Part shown: positions 1 to 14,313 of the stretch, one piece after another | How the letters are laid out: the number at the start of each line of letters is the position of its first letter | Numbering within the stretch: the first letter of the stretch is position 1 | Assembly (NCBI GenBank): GCA_020633495.1 | Contig: JACKDR010000020.1 | Location: 1-64,000 of the forward strand | Direction of reading: 5' to 3' | DNA length: 64,000 bases | Source of the DNA: Kofleriaceae bacterium | GTDB lineage: Bacteria > Myxococcota_A > Polyangia > Haliangiales > Haliangiaceae | Notes under the pieces: generated by a model | Seen by the model: only the letters and a program-made list of their open reading frames with translations | Told to the model about the DNA's origin: nothing | Databases searched by the model: none | Made by a program: the position numbers and the translations under genes

Positions 1-52
1 GGCCGGTCGGGGACACGAACGCACCGTCGATGTAGTCGCCGAGGGGCTGCAC
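1..52 (-). CDS. Probable aldehyde dehydrogenase, N-terminal fragment cut by the window edge
   Basis: Reading the minus strand from a GTG at 52 gives V-Q-P-L-G-D-Y-I-D-G-A-F-V-S-P-T-G, about 17 residues before the window ends. A short lead followed by (Y/F)IDG(A/E)(F/W) is how many NAD(P)-dependent aldehyde dehydrogenases begin. That resemblance is the only evidence; no catalytic region is visible. If correct, the gene is divergent from the FHA/SpoIIE gene and the two share a regulatory region of about 190 bases at 53-243. I saw no convincing ribosome binding site. Confidence 0.4.
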   Translation of the reverse strand, partial: MQPLGDYIDGAFVSPTG

Positions 53-243
53 GCGCCGTGGAGTACCCCCCGGCCATCGCCGGGTCAAGTGACCGGCCCC
101 CACAGAACGAGCCCCACTCAGGTCCCGTTGTGGTTCGAATCCCTTGCAATCTCTCGGATTTGCGAGACAAGCTCGGGGCTCGGAAGAGATCCTGTGGCTT
201 GCCCGGGTGCCCCGGCCTGTGCCACACCCGCGACGCGTCCCCC

Positions 244-2052
<1,809 letters not shown>

Positions 2053-2113
2053 CCTCGCGGGATGTCCCGGATCGCGGTCTCGCCGCGGGCCGCATCACGC
2101 ACCGCGCATCCCC

Positions 2114-2142
2114 TTGCACCCGGCAGGGCCTTGTGCCATAAA
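2114..2142 (+). promoter_or_regulatory. Candidate sigma70-type promoter for rpmG-rpmB
   Basis: TTGCAC at 2114-2119, a 17-base spacer, then CATAAA at 2137-2142 (four of six matches to TATAAT). It lies about 100 bases before rpmG in the only AT-containing stretch of this gap. The leader that follows is long, which suits ribosomal-protein control, but no conserved leader structure was recognised. Confidence 0.4.
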
Positions 2143-2245
2143 CCGGGGCCCTGCCACCGGGCCTGTTGGGCTCCTGTTCTAGGTACCTCCGCGGACCGGC
2201 CGGTAATCACTCGAGTTTCTTAGTCGTTTTTCCTGGAGCAAGACC

Positions 2246-2419
<174 letters not shown>

Positions 2420-2463
2420 GCTCCGGCTCGGATCTTCGCCCACGCTTCGCCGAGGTCATCGCC

Positions 2464-2700
2464 ATGTCCCGCGTCTGCCAGGTTACCGGCAAGAAGCCGC
2501 TCGTCGGCTGCAACGTCTCCCACTCGAACCGCCACACCAAGCGGCGCTTCGAGGTGAACCTCCGCACCAAGCGCTTCTGGCTCGAGGACGAGAAGCGGTG
2601 GATCACCCTCCAGGTGTCCGCCCGCGGCATGCGCCGCATCGACAAGGTCGGCCTGCCGACCGTCCTCGCCGAGCTCCGCGCCCGCGGCGAGAAGCTGTAG
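2464..2700 (+). CDS. rpmB: 50S ribosomal protein L28
   Basis: A 78-residue protein close to the E. coli type along its length: it starts SRVCQVTGKKP, has the TKRRFEVNL core and ends TVLAELRARGEK. It has two cysteines (C5 and C16) rather than four, so it is not the full zinc-ribbon form. It is a structural protein of the large ribosomal subunit, cotranscribed with rpmG. Full length, with the expected start at the ATG. Confidence 0.96.
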   Translation: MSRVCQVTGKKPLVGCNVSHSNRHTKRRFEVNLRTKRFWLEDEKRWITLQVSARGMRRIDKVGLPTVLAELRARGEKL

Positions 2701-2715
2701 TCGCCGCGAGCCGTC

Positions 2716-4087
2716 GTGGGCTCGCCTCGTGTCATCGGCTGGGCGCTCGTCGCCCTGACGGCCGCCGGTTGTCCGCACCCGGCGGCCGCGCCGCGTCCGG
2801 AGTCGGTGGCGCCGCTGGCGCCCTGGCAGGCCCAGGTCGAGGCCGCCGCCGCCGGCGGCCCCGTCGACCTCGACGTCAGCGCGGACGGCCAGGTCGCGGC
2901 GACGTTCACCGCCCGCGCCGGCGCCCGGCTCGGCGACGCCGAGCTGACCTCGCCGGTCGGCGGCGGCGCGATCGCGCTGCTGGCCCCAGGGCGGGCAGCC
3001 GCGCTGGGTCCGCTCGGTGGCGGCGCCGCCCGGCGCGGTCGCGATCAGCGGTGACCTCGTGGTCGCCGCGCTCGCCGCCGACGGCGCGATCGACCTCGGC
3101 GGCGCCACCGTGGCCCTGCGCGGCCAGCCCGGCGCGGTGCTGTGGGGGCTCGGCGCCGGCGACGGCGAGCCGCGCTTCACCGTGCCCATCGGCGCCACCG
3201 ACTGGGTGGTCGTGCGCGACCTCGCCGGCCTGCCCGGCGGCGACGTCGCGGTCGCCGGCAGCTTCACCGGCACGCTGCGCCTCGGCGATCGCGTCGTGTC
3301 GTCGGCGGGCAGCACCGACGGCTTCGTCGCCCGGGTCGGCGGCGACGGCACGCCGCGCTGGCTGATCCGGATCGGCGGCGCCGACGGCGACGGCGTCAGC
3401 GGCGTCGCCGCCGCGCCCGACGGCGTCGCGGTCGCCGGCACCTTCGCGGGCGAGGCCGAGATCCGCGGCGTCGCGCTGACCTCGCTCGACGACACGATCC
3501 TGCCCGACGGCTTCGTGGCGTCGCTCGACGGCGACGGCGGGGTCCGCTGGGCCCGCACCTTCGGCAGCAGCGAGGACGACCAGGTCGCCGGCGTCGCGGT
3601 CACGCCCGGCGGCGTGGTCGCGGTGGCCGCGACGATCCGCGGCGTCGGCGCCGCGATCGGCGACCGCGGCGTCATGGTGCGCGGCCTCGCCGACGCCGTC
3701 GTGGTGGCGTGGGACGCCGCCGGGACCCGGCGCCTGACCCGGGTGATCGGCGGTCAGGATCTCGACACCGCGTCGGCGATCGCCGCGGTCGGCGACGAGC
3801 TGGTCGTCGGCGTCACCTACGCCGGCACGGTCGCCCTCGACAGCACGACGCTCACCGCCGACGGCGGCGACGGCGCCGCGATCGTGGTCCTCGACGGCCG
3901 CGGCGAGATCCGCCGCGCCCTCGACGTCGCCGGCCCCGGCCGCGAGACCGTCGCCGCGCTCGCCGGCACGCCGGCGGGCTTCGCGGCGGTGATCCGGCAC
4001 ACCGCCGGCGCCACCCTCGACGGCGCCACGCTGGCCGCGCCCGCCGATCCCTACGGCGGGGGAGCCATCCTGGTCCGGGGCGAGTAG
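2716..4087 (+). CDS. Repeat-containing beta-propeller-like lipoprotein, frameshifted near 2990
   Basis: It starts at GTG 2716 with a lipoprotein signal (hydrophobic stretch, then TAAG before Cys at about residue 19). The body, about 435 residues if repaired, carries several copies of a module of the form DGFVA-(R/S)(L/V)-xGDG-xxRW-(A/L)R-x(F/I)G followed by V-AVxPGGVAVAG, similar to SBBP/beta-propeller repeats common in myxobacterial surface lipoproteins. The reading frame breaks at the GGG at 2989-2991: the first part reads on into a nonsense tail ending at 3054, while the continuing frame (usable from about 2992) runs to 4087. Removing one G restores APGGQPRWVRSV across the join. Function unknown; a surface or periplasmic role is inferred. 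Confidence 0.7.
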
Positions 4088-4090
4088 ACT
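4085..4090 (+). promoter_or_regulatory. TANNNT -10-like element before the ClC gene
   Basis: TAGACT ends seven bases before the GTG at 4098, the spacing expected if transcription began at the start codon. The TAG is also the stop codon of the preceding gene, so this instance could be coincidence. Confidence 0.3.
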
Positions 4091-4097
4091 CCGCGCC

Positions 4098-6098
4098 GTG
4101 CCCGACGACCCACCAGCACCGCGGCCGCCGAAGCGACCCTCCTCGCCCGGCGGCGCCTGGGGCCTCGACGACGCCGCGGCCCTGCTCCTGCGCCCCGTGC
4201 GCTCGCTGCTCGGCGCGATCGTCGGCGACGATCCGCCGCTCGAGCTGCAGCTGGTCGGCCGCCTGCTGCTGCAGGCGATCGCGGTCGGCCTGACCGTCGG
4301 CGCCGCCGGCTGCGCCCTGCTCTACGCCCTCGAGCACGTCGAGGGCCTGCTGCTCGACCGCCTCGGCGGCTACCAGCGCCTGCGCGCGGTCGGCGAGCCC
4401 GGCGAGTTCACGACCGCGGCGACGTCGCGGCTGTGGCTGGTCGGCCTCCTGCCGGCGCTGGGCGCGCTGCTCGCGGGCTGGATCTCGCGCTGGGCGCCCG
4501 AGGTCCGCGGCGGCGGCGGCGAGCAGATGATCGAGGCGTTCCACGATCACGGCGGCAAGATCCGCCGCCGCGTCATCCTGCTCAAGCCGCTGGTGTCGAT
4601 CGCGACGCTCGGCACCGGCGGCGCCGGCGGGCGCGAGGGCCCGACGATGCACCTCGGCGGCGCCCTCGCGGTCTGGGTCGCCGGCCTGATGCCGACCACC
4701 GAGCGCGAGCGCCGGGTCCTGATGATCGCCGGCGTCGCCGCTGGCATCTCGGCGGTGTTCCGGACCCCGCTGGGCGCCGCGCTGCTGGCGATCGAGGTCC
4801 TGTACCGCGACGACTTCGAGTCCGAGGCGCTGATCCCGGCGGTGCTGGCCAGCGTCGTGGCGTACTCGCTGTCGGCGTCGCTGTTGTCGACGGCGCCGAT
4901 GTTCGGCCAGCTGCCGCGGTTCCCGTTCCACTGGGAGCACCTGCCCCTGTACGGCCTGGCCGCGGTGGCGATCGCGCTGTGCGCGCTGGGCTTCGTCGGG
5001 CTCTTGCACGGGGTCCAGCGGGTGGTCGCGCGCCTGCCCGGCCCGGCGTGGGCGCGCCCCGGCGTCGGCGGCCTCGCGCTCGGCGTCCTCGCCGTCGCCG
5101 CGGCGGTCGTGCTGCCGCGCTGGCTCGACGCCACCCGCGCCCAGGTCGCGGTCCTCGGCGGCGGCTACGGCAGCGCCCAGCTCGCGATCACCGGAGAGCT
5201 CGCCGGCTGGACCGCGGCGACCGTGCTGCTGGTGGTCGCGGCGCTGCGCGCGCTGGGCTGCGCGCTCACCGTCGGCAGCGGCGGCAGCGCCGGCGACTTC
5301 GCGCCGTCGATGGCGATCGGCGCGGTGCTCGGCGCCGCGCTCGGCCACGCCGCGTCGGCGACGTTCGGCGTCGACGTGTCGCCGGGCGCGTTCGCGCTGG
5401 TCGGCATGGCCACGTTCTACGGCGGCATCGCCAAGGTGCCGCTGGCCGCGACCGTCATGGTCTGCGAGATGGCGGGGAGCTACGACCTGCTGGTGCCGCT
5501 GATGGCGTCGCAGGCGGTCGCGTTCGTGGCGCTGCGGCGGGTCGCGCTGTACCCGGCGCAGCGCCCGGACCAGAAGCACTCGCCGGCCCACGCCCACGCC
5601 TGGACCCGCCGCGAGGTCGCCCGCATCCTCGCCGGCGAGCTGGTGCTGCCCGGGCGCAAGACCGTGGTCATGCGGCCCGGCGACTCCGGCGACGACGTCC
5701 TGCGCGCGATGGCCGACGCGCCCGAGCAGCAGGTCTTCCCGGTGGTCGACGACGCCGGCGTCCTGGTCGGGCTGATCGGCGGCACCCACACCCGCGAGGT
5801 CGCCGCCGCCGACGACGTCCGCTGGGCGGTCGCCGCCGACATGATGGTCGCACCACGCGCGGTCGCGGCGGCGACGCCGCTGGCCGAGGTCGCCCGGGTC
5901 CTGCTCGATCACGACCTGCGCGCGATCCCGGTGATCGACGAGGCCGGCCGCGTCCTCGGGCTGATCGACGAGCACGCGGTGTCGCGGGCCTACCTCGGCG
6001 CCGCCGAGCCGCTGGCGCGGCCGTCGCGCCAGGTCGCGGCGGTGGCGCCGCCGGCCGACGCGGGCGACGCCGGCCACGACGCCGGCGACGGGTCCTGA
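4098..6098 (+). CDS. ClC-family chloride channel or chloride/proton antiporter with two CBS domains
   Basis: A 666-residue inner-membrane protein. About ten hydrophobic segments span residues 45-490 and hold the ClC signatures GREGP (after GTGGAGG), the second-half GSGGSAGDFAPS (equivalent of GxFxP) and the helix with GMATFYGGIAKVPL. A C-terminal cytosolic pair of CBS domains (about 515-570 and 580-630), each ending in a (V/I)-(V/I)D-x-AG-x-(V/L)-GLI pattern, probably senses adenine nucleotides. It moves chloride or a similar anion; channel versus exchanger cannot be decided by eye, although the Glu in GREGP favours a gating-glutamate exchanger. The GTG start is 10 bases after the preceding stop. 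Confidence 0.9.
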   Translation: MPDDPPAPRPPKRPSSPGGAWGLDDAAALLLRPVRSLLGAIVGDDPPLELQLVGRLLLQAIAVGLTVGAAGCALLYALEHVEGLLLDRLGGYQRLRAVGEPGEFTTAATSRLWLVGLLPALGALLAGWISRWAPEVRGGGGEQMIEAFHDHGGKIRRRVILLKPLVSIATLGTGGAGGREGPTMHLGGALAVWVAGLMPTTERERRVLMIAGVAAGISAVFRTPLGAALLAIEVLYRDDFESEALIPAVLASVVAYSLSASLLSTAPMFGQLPRFPFHWEHLPLYGLAAVAIALCALGFVGLLHGVQRVVARLPGPAWARPGVGGLALGVLAVAAAVVLPRWLDATRAQVAVLGGGYGSAQLAITGELAGWTAATVLLVVAALRALGCALTVGSGGSAGDFAPSMAIGAVLGAALGHAASATFGVDVSPGAFALVGMATFYGGIAKVPLAATVMVCEMAGSYDLLVPLMASQAVAFVALRRVALYPAQRPDQKHSPAHAHAWTRREVARILAGELVLPGRKTVVMRPGDSGDDVLRAMADAPEQQVFPVVDDAGVLVGLIGGTHTREVAAADDVRWAVAADMMVAPRAVAAATPLAEVARVLLDHDLRAIPVIDEAGRVLGLIDEHAVSRAYLGAAEPLARPSRQVAAVAPPADAGDAGHDAGDGS

Positions 6099-6101
6099 CC
6101 G

Positions 6102-6367
6102 CTACGGCGTCGTCGCGCACGCGGCGCGACACTCGGCCTCGATCTGCTGGATCGAGGTCGCGCGCATCTGGTTGTCGTGGACGCAGGCCGCGACGCAGCC
6201 AGGCGGCGCGTCGGCGACGCCGGCGTCGCGCGCCAGCGCGGGCGCGGGCGCGGGCGCGGCCGGGCCGTCGGCGGGCCGGGCCGACGCCGGCTCGGGCGCG
6301 GCCGGGTGCAGGCGGCGCCGACCAGGCTCGCGACGACCAGCGCCGCGGCGGCGAGCCGGCGCCGCAT
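6102..6367 (-). CDS. Small Cys-rich lipoprotein downstream of sucB, frameshifted
   Basis: An ATG at 6367 overlaps the sucB stop by one base (TGATG), so it is probably translated by coupling. The first 21 residues are a clear lipoprotein signal ending VGAAC. After that Cys the frame fails. Restoring one C in the CCC run (plus-strand GGG 6304-6306) joins it to a Pro/Ala linker and a C-terminal domain of about 40 residues with four cysteines (CVAAC and CRAAC) ending at the stop 6102-6104. The repaired protein is 88 residues. The paired CxxxC motifs resemble small periplasmic helical proteins, but no family is recognised. Its end is three bases from the convergent ClC gene. Confidence 0.55.
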
Positions 6368-7563
6368 CAGACCTCGAGCAGCATGCGGTCGGGTGCCTCG
6401 AGGCGCTCCTTGACCGCGACCAGGAACGACACCGCCTCGCGACCGTCGACGACGCGGTGATCGTAGGTCAGCGCGACGTACATCATCGGCCGGACCTGGA
6501 CCTGATCGTCGACGACGATCGCCCGCTTGACGATGTTGTGCATGCCGAGGATGCCGCTCTGCGGGTAGTTGAGCAGCGGCGTCGACATCATCGAGCCGTA
6601 GATGCCGCCGTTGGTGATGCTGAAGGTGCCGCCGGTCAGATCGTCGAGGCCGAGCTTGCCGTCGCGCGCCCGCACCGCCAGCTCCAGGATGCCGTCCTCG
6701 ACCTCGGCGAACGAGCGCTGGTCGCAGTCGCGCAGCACCGGCACCACCAGGCCGCGCGGCGTCGACACCGCGATCCCGAAGTCGTAGTGCTTCTTGTAGA
6801 TCACCTGGGTGTCGCGGACCTCGGCGTTGACCCCGGGGAACAGCTTGCAGGCCGCGACGCACGCCTTCACGAAGAAGGACATGAAGCCGAGCTTGACCCC
6901 GTGCTCCTTCTCGAAGGCGTCCTTGTAGCGGCCGCGCAGCGCCATCACCGCGGTCATGTCGACCTCGTTGAAGGTGGTCAGCGACGCGGTCTCCTGCTGG
7001 GCCTGGACCAGCCGCTCGGCGATCCGCTTGCGCAGCGGGCTCATCGTCACGACCTCGTCGCGCGGATCGATCGGGCCGGTCGGCGCCGCCGGGCGCGGCC
7101 GGGCCGCGGCCGCCGCCTGGGGCAGCTCGCCCTTCTCGCGGGCGGTCCGGCGCTGCGACGGCGGCAGCTTCATGAGCGCGGCCTCGTCGATCTTGCCCAG
7201 GCCCGCCGCCACCGGCGCGGTGGCGCCTGACGCCGGCGCCTTCGCGGGCGCCGCCTCGGCCTTCGCCGGCGCCGCCTTCGCGGGCGCCGCGTCGGGCTTC
7301 GCCGGCGCGGGCGCCGCCTTGCCGGCCTTGCCGGCCTCGACCTGGCCGACGACGTCGCCGACCTTGACCGTGGCGCCGACCTCGGCGGCCTGCGCGGTCA
7401 GCGCCCCGGCCACCGGCGACGGCAGCTGCACGGTGATCTTGTCGGTCTCCAGGTCGACGATCGGCTCGTCGAGCGCGACCGCGTCGCCGACGTTCTTCAA
7501 CCACCGCGCGATCACCGCCTCGGTGATCGACTCGCCCAGCTGTGGGACTACCAGGTCAGCCAT
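6367..7563 (-). CDS. sucB: Dihydrolipoamide succinyltransferase, E2 of 2-oxoglutarate dehydrogenase
   Basis: A 398-residue TCA-cycle enzyme that moves the succinyl group from E1 to CoA. An N-terminal lipoyl domain (about 2-76) carries the attachment Lys42 in DLETDK. An Ala/Pro/Lys linker follows (about 77-165). The catalytic acyltransferase domain (about 168-398) contains GVKLGFMSFFVKAC, TFSITNGG and the active-site YDHRVVDG near the end. The usual E3-binding (PSBD) fold between linker and catalytic domain is not apparent; only a short SQRRTAREKGELP segment is there. A GGAGGAG ribosome binding site precedes the ATG, which overlaps the sucA stop by eight bases. E3 and sucCD are not in the window. 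Confidence 0.95.
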   Translation of the reverse strand: MADLVVPQLGESITEAVIARWLKNVGDAVALDEPIVDLETDKITVQLPSPVAGALTAQAAEVGATVKVGDVVGQVEAGKAGKAAPAPAKPDAAPAKAAPAKAEAAPAKAPASGATAPVAAGLGKIDEAALMKLPPSQRRTAREKGELPQAAAAARPRPAAPTGPIDPRDEVVTMSPLRKRIAERLVQAQQETASLTTFNEVDMTAVMALRGRYKDAFEKEHGVKLGFMSFFVKACVAACKLFPGVNAEVRDTQVIYKKHYDFGIAVSTPRGLVVPVLRDCDQRSFAEVEDGILELAVRARDGKLGLDDLTGGTFSITNGGIYGSMMSTPLLNYPQSGILGMHNIVKRAIVVDDQVQVRPMMYVALTYDHRVVDGREAVSFLVAVKERLEAPDRMLLEV

Positions 7564-10333
7564 GATCTCCTCCGAAGGTCGCCTGCATCAGGCGCTCGTG
7601 CTCCATGACGTGGGCGCGGTGCGAGCCGGTCGCCGGGCTCGCGCTCTCGTCGCGCGCCACCAGCCGCACCGACCGACCCAGGGCCTGCGTCAGCCGCGGC
7701 ACCGCGAAGAACGCGGCGCCCATGTTGACCGGCTCGTCCTGGACCCACACCGTGTCGGTGACGGCGCCGTAGCGCGCCGCCATCGCCGCCAGCGCGGCGC
7801 CGGGCCACGGGTACAGCTCCTCGAGCCGGACGATCGCCGTGGTCGCGTCGGCGCGCTGCTTCCGGGCCTCGACCAGCTCGTAGTAGAGCTTGCCGGTGCA
7901 CAGCACCAGGCGCCGCACCGCCGCCGGATCGACGGTGGCGTCGTCGATGACGCGCTGGAAGGTGCCGGTGGTCAGCTCGTCGAGCGACGACGTCGCCGCG
8001 GGCAGGCGCAGCAGGCTCTTGGGCGTCATCACGACCAGCGGCTTGCGCCACGGCCGGCGCACCTGGCGCCGCAGCAGGTGGAACATCTGGGCCGGCGTCG
8101 TCGGCTGCGCGACCTGGATGTTGTCCTCGGCGCACATCTGCAGGAACCGCTCGAGCCGCGCGCTCGAGTGCTCCGGCCCCTGGCCCTCGTAGCCGTGGGG
8201 CAAGAGCAGCACCAGCCCGGACAGCCGCTTCCACTTGTCCTCGGCGGCGACGATGAACTGGTCGATGATGACCTGGGCGCCGTTGCCGAAGTCGCCGAAC
8301 TGGGCCTCCCACAGCATCAGGCCGTCGGGCCAGTCGAGCGAGAACCCGAACTCGAAGCCGAGGACGCCGGCCTCCGACAGCGGCGAGTCGTAGATCCGCG
8401 GCAGCCCCTGCTCGTGGCGCAGGTGGCCGAGCAGCGAGTGCTCGGCGCCGGTCTCGACGTCGGTGATCAGGGCGTGGCGGTGGCTGAACGTGCCGCGGGC
8501 GCAGTCCTGGCCGGATAGCCGGACGTTGGTGCCCTCCCACAAGAGCGAGCCGTAGGCGAGCATCTCGCCCATGCCCCAGTCGATCGGCCGCTCGCCGCGG
8601 CCCATCTGGGCTCGCTGCTCGAGCAGGCGCACGATCTTGGGGTGCGGCGTGAAGCCGTCGGGCGCGTGGCTGACCGCGTGGCCGATCTGCTCGAGGACGT
8701 CGCGGGCGACGCCGGTGTCGACGTCGGCCACCGCGGCGGCCGGGCCGCCGACGTAGCCGTGCCACAGGCCGCCGCCGGCCTGGGCCCGCGGCCGCCGCTT
8801 GCTGGCCTTGGCGGCGGCCAGCTCGTCCTCGAGCTGGGCGTGGCGCGCCTTGGCCAGGGTCTCCAGCTCGCCAGGGCCGATGACGTCCTCGGCCTCGAGC
8901 CGCCGCGCGTAGCTCTGCGTCACCGGCTCCTTCTGCTGGATCCGCTGGTACATCACCGGCTGGGTGAAGCTCGGCTCGTCCATCTCGTTGTGGCCGTACT
9001 TGCGGTAGCAGTACATGTCGATGACGACGTCGGAGCGGAACCGGGCCCGGTACTCCATCGCCATCGTCACGACCTGCGCGACCGCGTCGACGTCCTCGCC
9101 GTTGACGTGCCAGATCGGGCACTGGATCATCTGCGCGACGTCGGTGCAGTACGGGGTCGAGCGCTGCTCGGCCGGGGTCGCGGTGAAGCCGACCTGGTTG
9201 TTGACGATGACGTGGACGGTGCCGCCGGTGCGGTAGCCGGCCAGCGACGACAGGTTGAGGGTCTCGGCGACCAGGCCCTGGCCGGCGAACGCGGCGTCGC
9301 CGTGGACCAGGACGCCGAGGACGCGGCGGTGCTCCCAGTCCTGGTGGCGCAGCTGCTTGGCGCGGACGCGCCCCACGACCACGGGATCGACCGCCTCGAG
9401 GTGGCTGGGGTTGAACGACAGCGACAGGTGGATCGACGAGCCGTCGGGCTCGGTGCGGTCCGACGAGTAGCCGAGGTGGTACTTGACGTCGCCGCCGCCC
9501 AGCGACGACTCGGGCTCGATGTCCTCGAACTCGGCGAAGATCTCGCGGGCGGCGCGGCGCATGATCGACTCGAGGGCGGTGAGCCGGCCGCGGTGGGCCA
9601 TGCCGATGACCGCCTCGATCGCGCCGAGGCGGGCGGCGTGGGAGATGACCTGGTCGAGCAGCGGGATCAGGGTCTCGGAGCCCTCGAGCGAGAACCGCTT
9701 GGTGCCGGGGTACTTGACGTGGCAGAAGCGCTCGAAGCCCTCGGCGTCGGCCAGCATGCGCAGCATGCGGCGGCGCACCTGCGGCGACGGCGCGCGGTGG
9801 GCGCGGCGCTCCATCTGCTCCGACAGCCACGCCCGCTTCTGGTGCGAGGTGATGTGCATGAGCTCGAGGCCGATGCTGCCGCAGTAGGTGGCCTGCAGGG
9901 TCTCGAGCACCTTGCGCAGCGGCGCCGGCCCCAGGCTGGCGATGCCGGCGTCGACGACCGCGTCGAGCTCGGCGTCGGCGATGCCGTGGTAGGCCGGCGC
10001 GAGCTCGGGCTCGGCGGGGACCTCGACCAGCCCCAGCGGATCGAGCTTGGCCATCAGGTGGCCCTCGCTGCGGTAGGCGTGGACCAGCGCCCACGCCGCG
10101 CGCTCGATGGCGGGCGCGGTGGTGGGCGGCAGGGTCATCGGCGGCGCGTGGCCGATCGCGGCGCCACCGCCGTTGCCGTTGCCGTTGCTCCCGGGCCGCC
10201 GCACCACCGGCTCGGAGCCCTCGAGGAGCTCGGCCCAGCTGGGATCGACGGCAGCAGGATCTTCGTGGAACCGCTCGCTGACCTCGTCGATGAAGGCCAG
10301 CGAGCTGGACAGACCGAGCAGGTCGCGGTCCAT
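7556..10333 (-). CDS. sucA: 2-oxoglutarate dehydrogenase E1 component
   Basis: A thiamine-diphosphate-dependent decarboxylase of about 925 residues that oxidises 2-oxoglutarate and succinylates the lipoyl group of SucB. It has the typical N-terminal FIDE(V/L)-hydrophobic segment that helps bind the complex, the GMAHRGRL motif, a ThDP/Mg site (GDAAFAGQGLV then NNQVGF), YGHNE(M)D, and a C-terminal transketolase-like half with WGMGEMLAYGSLL and LLLPHGYEGQGPEHSSAR. Other in-frame starts lie upstream (10345, 10393). I chose ATG 10333 because the -10-like TAAGAT at 10344-10349 overlaps the 10345 ATG, while 10333 sits ten bases downstream of it. It forms an overlapping operon with sucB. Confidence 0.95.
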   Translation of the reverse strand: MDRDLLGLSSSLAFIDEVSERFHEDPAAVDPSWAELLEGSEPVVRRPGSNGNGNGGGAAIGHAPPMTLPPTTAPAIERAAWALVHAYRSEGHLMAKLDPLGLVEVPAEPELAPAYHGIADAELDAVVDAGIASLGPAPLRKVLETLQATYCGSIGLELMHITSHQKRAWLSEQMERRAHRAPSPQVRRRMLRMLADAEGFERFCHVKYPGTKRFSLEGSETLIPLLDQVISHAARLGAIEAVIGMAHRGRLTALESIMRRAAREIFAEFEDIEPESSLGGGDVKYHLGYSSDRTEPDGSSIHLSLSFNPSHLEAVDPVVVGRVRAKQLRHQDWEHRRVLGVLVHGDAAFAGQGLVAETLNLSSLAGYRTGGTVHVIVNNQVGFTATPAEQRSTPYCTDVAQMIQCPIWHVNGEDVDAVAQVVTMAMEYRARFRSDVVIDMYCYRKYGHNEMDEPSFTQPVMYQRIQQKEPVTQSYARRLEAEDVIGPGELETLAKARHAQLEDELAAAKASKRRPRAQAGGGLWHGYVGGPAAAVADVDTGVARDVLEQIGHAVSHAPDGFTPHPKIVRLLEQRAQMGRGERPIDWGMGEMLAYGSLLWEGTNVRLSGQDCARGTFSHRHALITDVETGAEHSLLGHLRHEQGLPRIYDSPLSEAGVLGFEFGFSLDWPDGLMLWEAQFGDFGNGAQVIIDQFIVAAEDKWKRLSGLVLLLPHGYEGQGPEHSSARLERFLQMCAEDNIQVAQPTTPAQMFHLLRRQVRRPWRKPLVVMTPKSLLRLPAATSSLDELTTGTFQRVIDDATVDPAAVRRLVLCTGKLYYELVEARKQRADATTAIVRLEELYPWPGAALAAMAARYGAVTDTVWVQDEPVNMGAAFFAVPRLTQALGRSVRLVARDESASPATGSHRAHVMEHERLMQATFGGDHG

Positions 10334-10343
10334 AAGGGGCTGC

Positions 10344-10349
10344 ATCTTA
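10344..10349 (-). promoter_or_regulatory. TANNNT -10-like element for sucAB
   Basis: TAAGAT on the minus strand, four of six matches to TATAAT, ten bases before ATG 10333. It overlaps an upstream in-frame ATG at 10345, which argues against that longer start. Confidence 0.45.
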
Positions 10350-10480
10350 GCAGGCTGCCGCAGAACCACACCCCGCGGGCCCACCCGTCTCACCGCAGCC
10401 GGGCGATTTGCCGGGCCCGGCGCGACCGCGGCCCCGCGATCGGGACGCCGCGGATCGTCGAACCCGGTTCGCGGCCGGGG

Positions 10481-12824
<2,344 letters not shown>

Positions 12825-12830
12825 AGGCGC

Positions 12831-12836
12831 AGCCTA
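12831..12836 (-). promoter_or_regulatory. TANNNT -10-like element for the Gly-rich lipoprotein
   Basis: TAGGCT on the minus strand ends six bases before GTG 12824. The surrounding GTGATAGGCTGCGCC is shared exactly with the pdxJ start region. Confidence 0.45.
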
Positions 12837-12929
12837 TCACGTCGGTCATACCAATCTTCGAGGACTTCGAGGCGGCTCAGGGGCCGCCGGCGGGCGGCGC
12901 GGCGCGCCCTGCGGGTAGGCCGATGTGGG

Positions 12930-13534
12930 TCACGGCGCCGGCGCGGCCGGGGCCGCCGCGTCGAGCACGTCGGAGAACACGGTGACGTGGTCGCGGCGCG
13001 TGATCTCGATCGCGCCGCCGACCCGCTGCAGCCCGCTGGCCTCGATCAGCTCGAGCACCGCGTTGCCGCGGAGCGCGACCGCGCCGTCGACGTCGACCAG
13101 CGCGCCCAGCACGACCTCGGTCAGCGACGGGTTGGCCTCGATCGCGATCGCGCCGGCGTGCTCGAGCGCCGGCAGGTAGGCGCCGGTGGTCAGGCCGTTG
13201 GACATCACGCGCACCGCGCCGCCGACCCGGCGCAGCGCCGGCAGCCGGATCGTGTCGAGCGCGGTCGTCGGGCCGATCACCAGGTCGCCGGCGATCTCGT
13301 CGAGCGCGGCCAGCCCGGCGAGATCGATCGGCGCGGCGGTGCGCACGGTGACGGCGTCGAGCCGGCGGCAGGTCGCCAGGGCGTCGATCTGGGCCTGGCT
13401 GGTGATCATGATCGCGCCGGCGCACGCCGCGGTCGCCGGCGCCGCCGGGCCCGGCGCCGCGCCGCAGCCGCCGGCGAACGCGCACAGCGCCGCGACGACC
13501 GCCGCGCCCTGCCCGGCTCCAGGCGCCGCCGCCG

Positions 13535-13538
<4 letters not shown>
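12930..13538 (-). CDS. Receptor L-domain-like lipoprotein
   Basis: A 202-residue exported protein starting at a GTG that overlaps the pdxJ stop (GTGA). A hydrophobic signal ends at FAGGC, a probable lipobox. The rest is a regular solenoid in which each turn ends in a short beta element such as AGDLVIG, GGAVRVMSN, AGAIAIEAN, DGAVALRGN and GGAIEITRR. This is the repeat style of receptor L domains and leucine-rich-like beta-helices found in many myxobacterial lipoproteins. It is probably surface-exposed or periplasmic; ligand unknown. Coupled translation with pdxJ looks positional rather than functional. Confidence 0.6.
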
Positions 13539-14293
<755 letters not shown>

Positions 14294-14301
14294 CGCGGCG
14301 C

Positions 14302-14307
14302 AGCCTA
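14302..14307 (-). promoter_or_regulatory. TANNNT -10-like element for pdxJ
   Basis: TAGGCT on the minus strand, eight bases before ATG 14293, in the same GTGATAGGCTGCGCC context as the element at 12831-12836. Confidence 0.45.
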
Positions 14308-14313
14308 TCACCT

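Noticed and set aside
128..145. GTGGTTCGAATCCC looks like the T-loop of a tRNA gene
   Set aside because: The flanking bases do not form a 5-bp T stem, and no acceptor, anticodon or D arm could be folded around it.
58..243. Extended N-terminus of the FHA/SpoIIE protein from GTG 58
   Set aside because: The extra 62 residues have no domain match and lie where a divergent promoter is expected; the FHA fold begins right after GTG 244.
2716..3054. A separate 112-residue lipoprotein ending at 3054
   Set aside because: Its last 20 residues are out-of-frame sequence; one G removed at 2989-2991 joins it to the repeat protein that follows.
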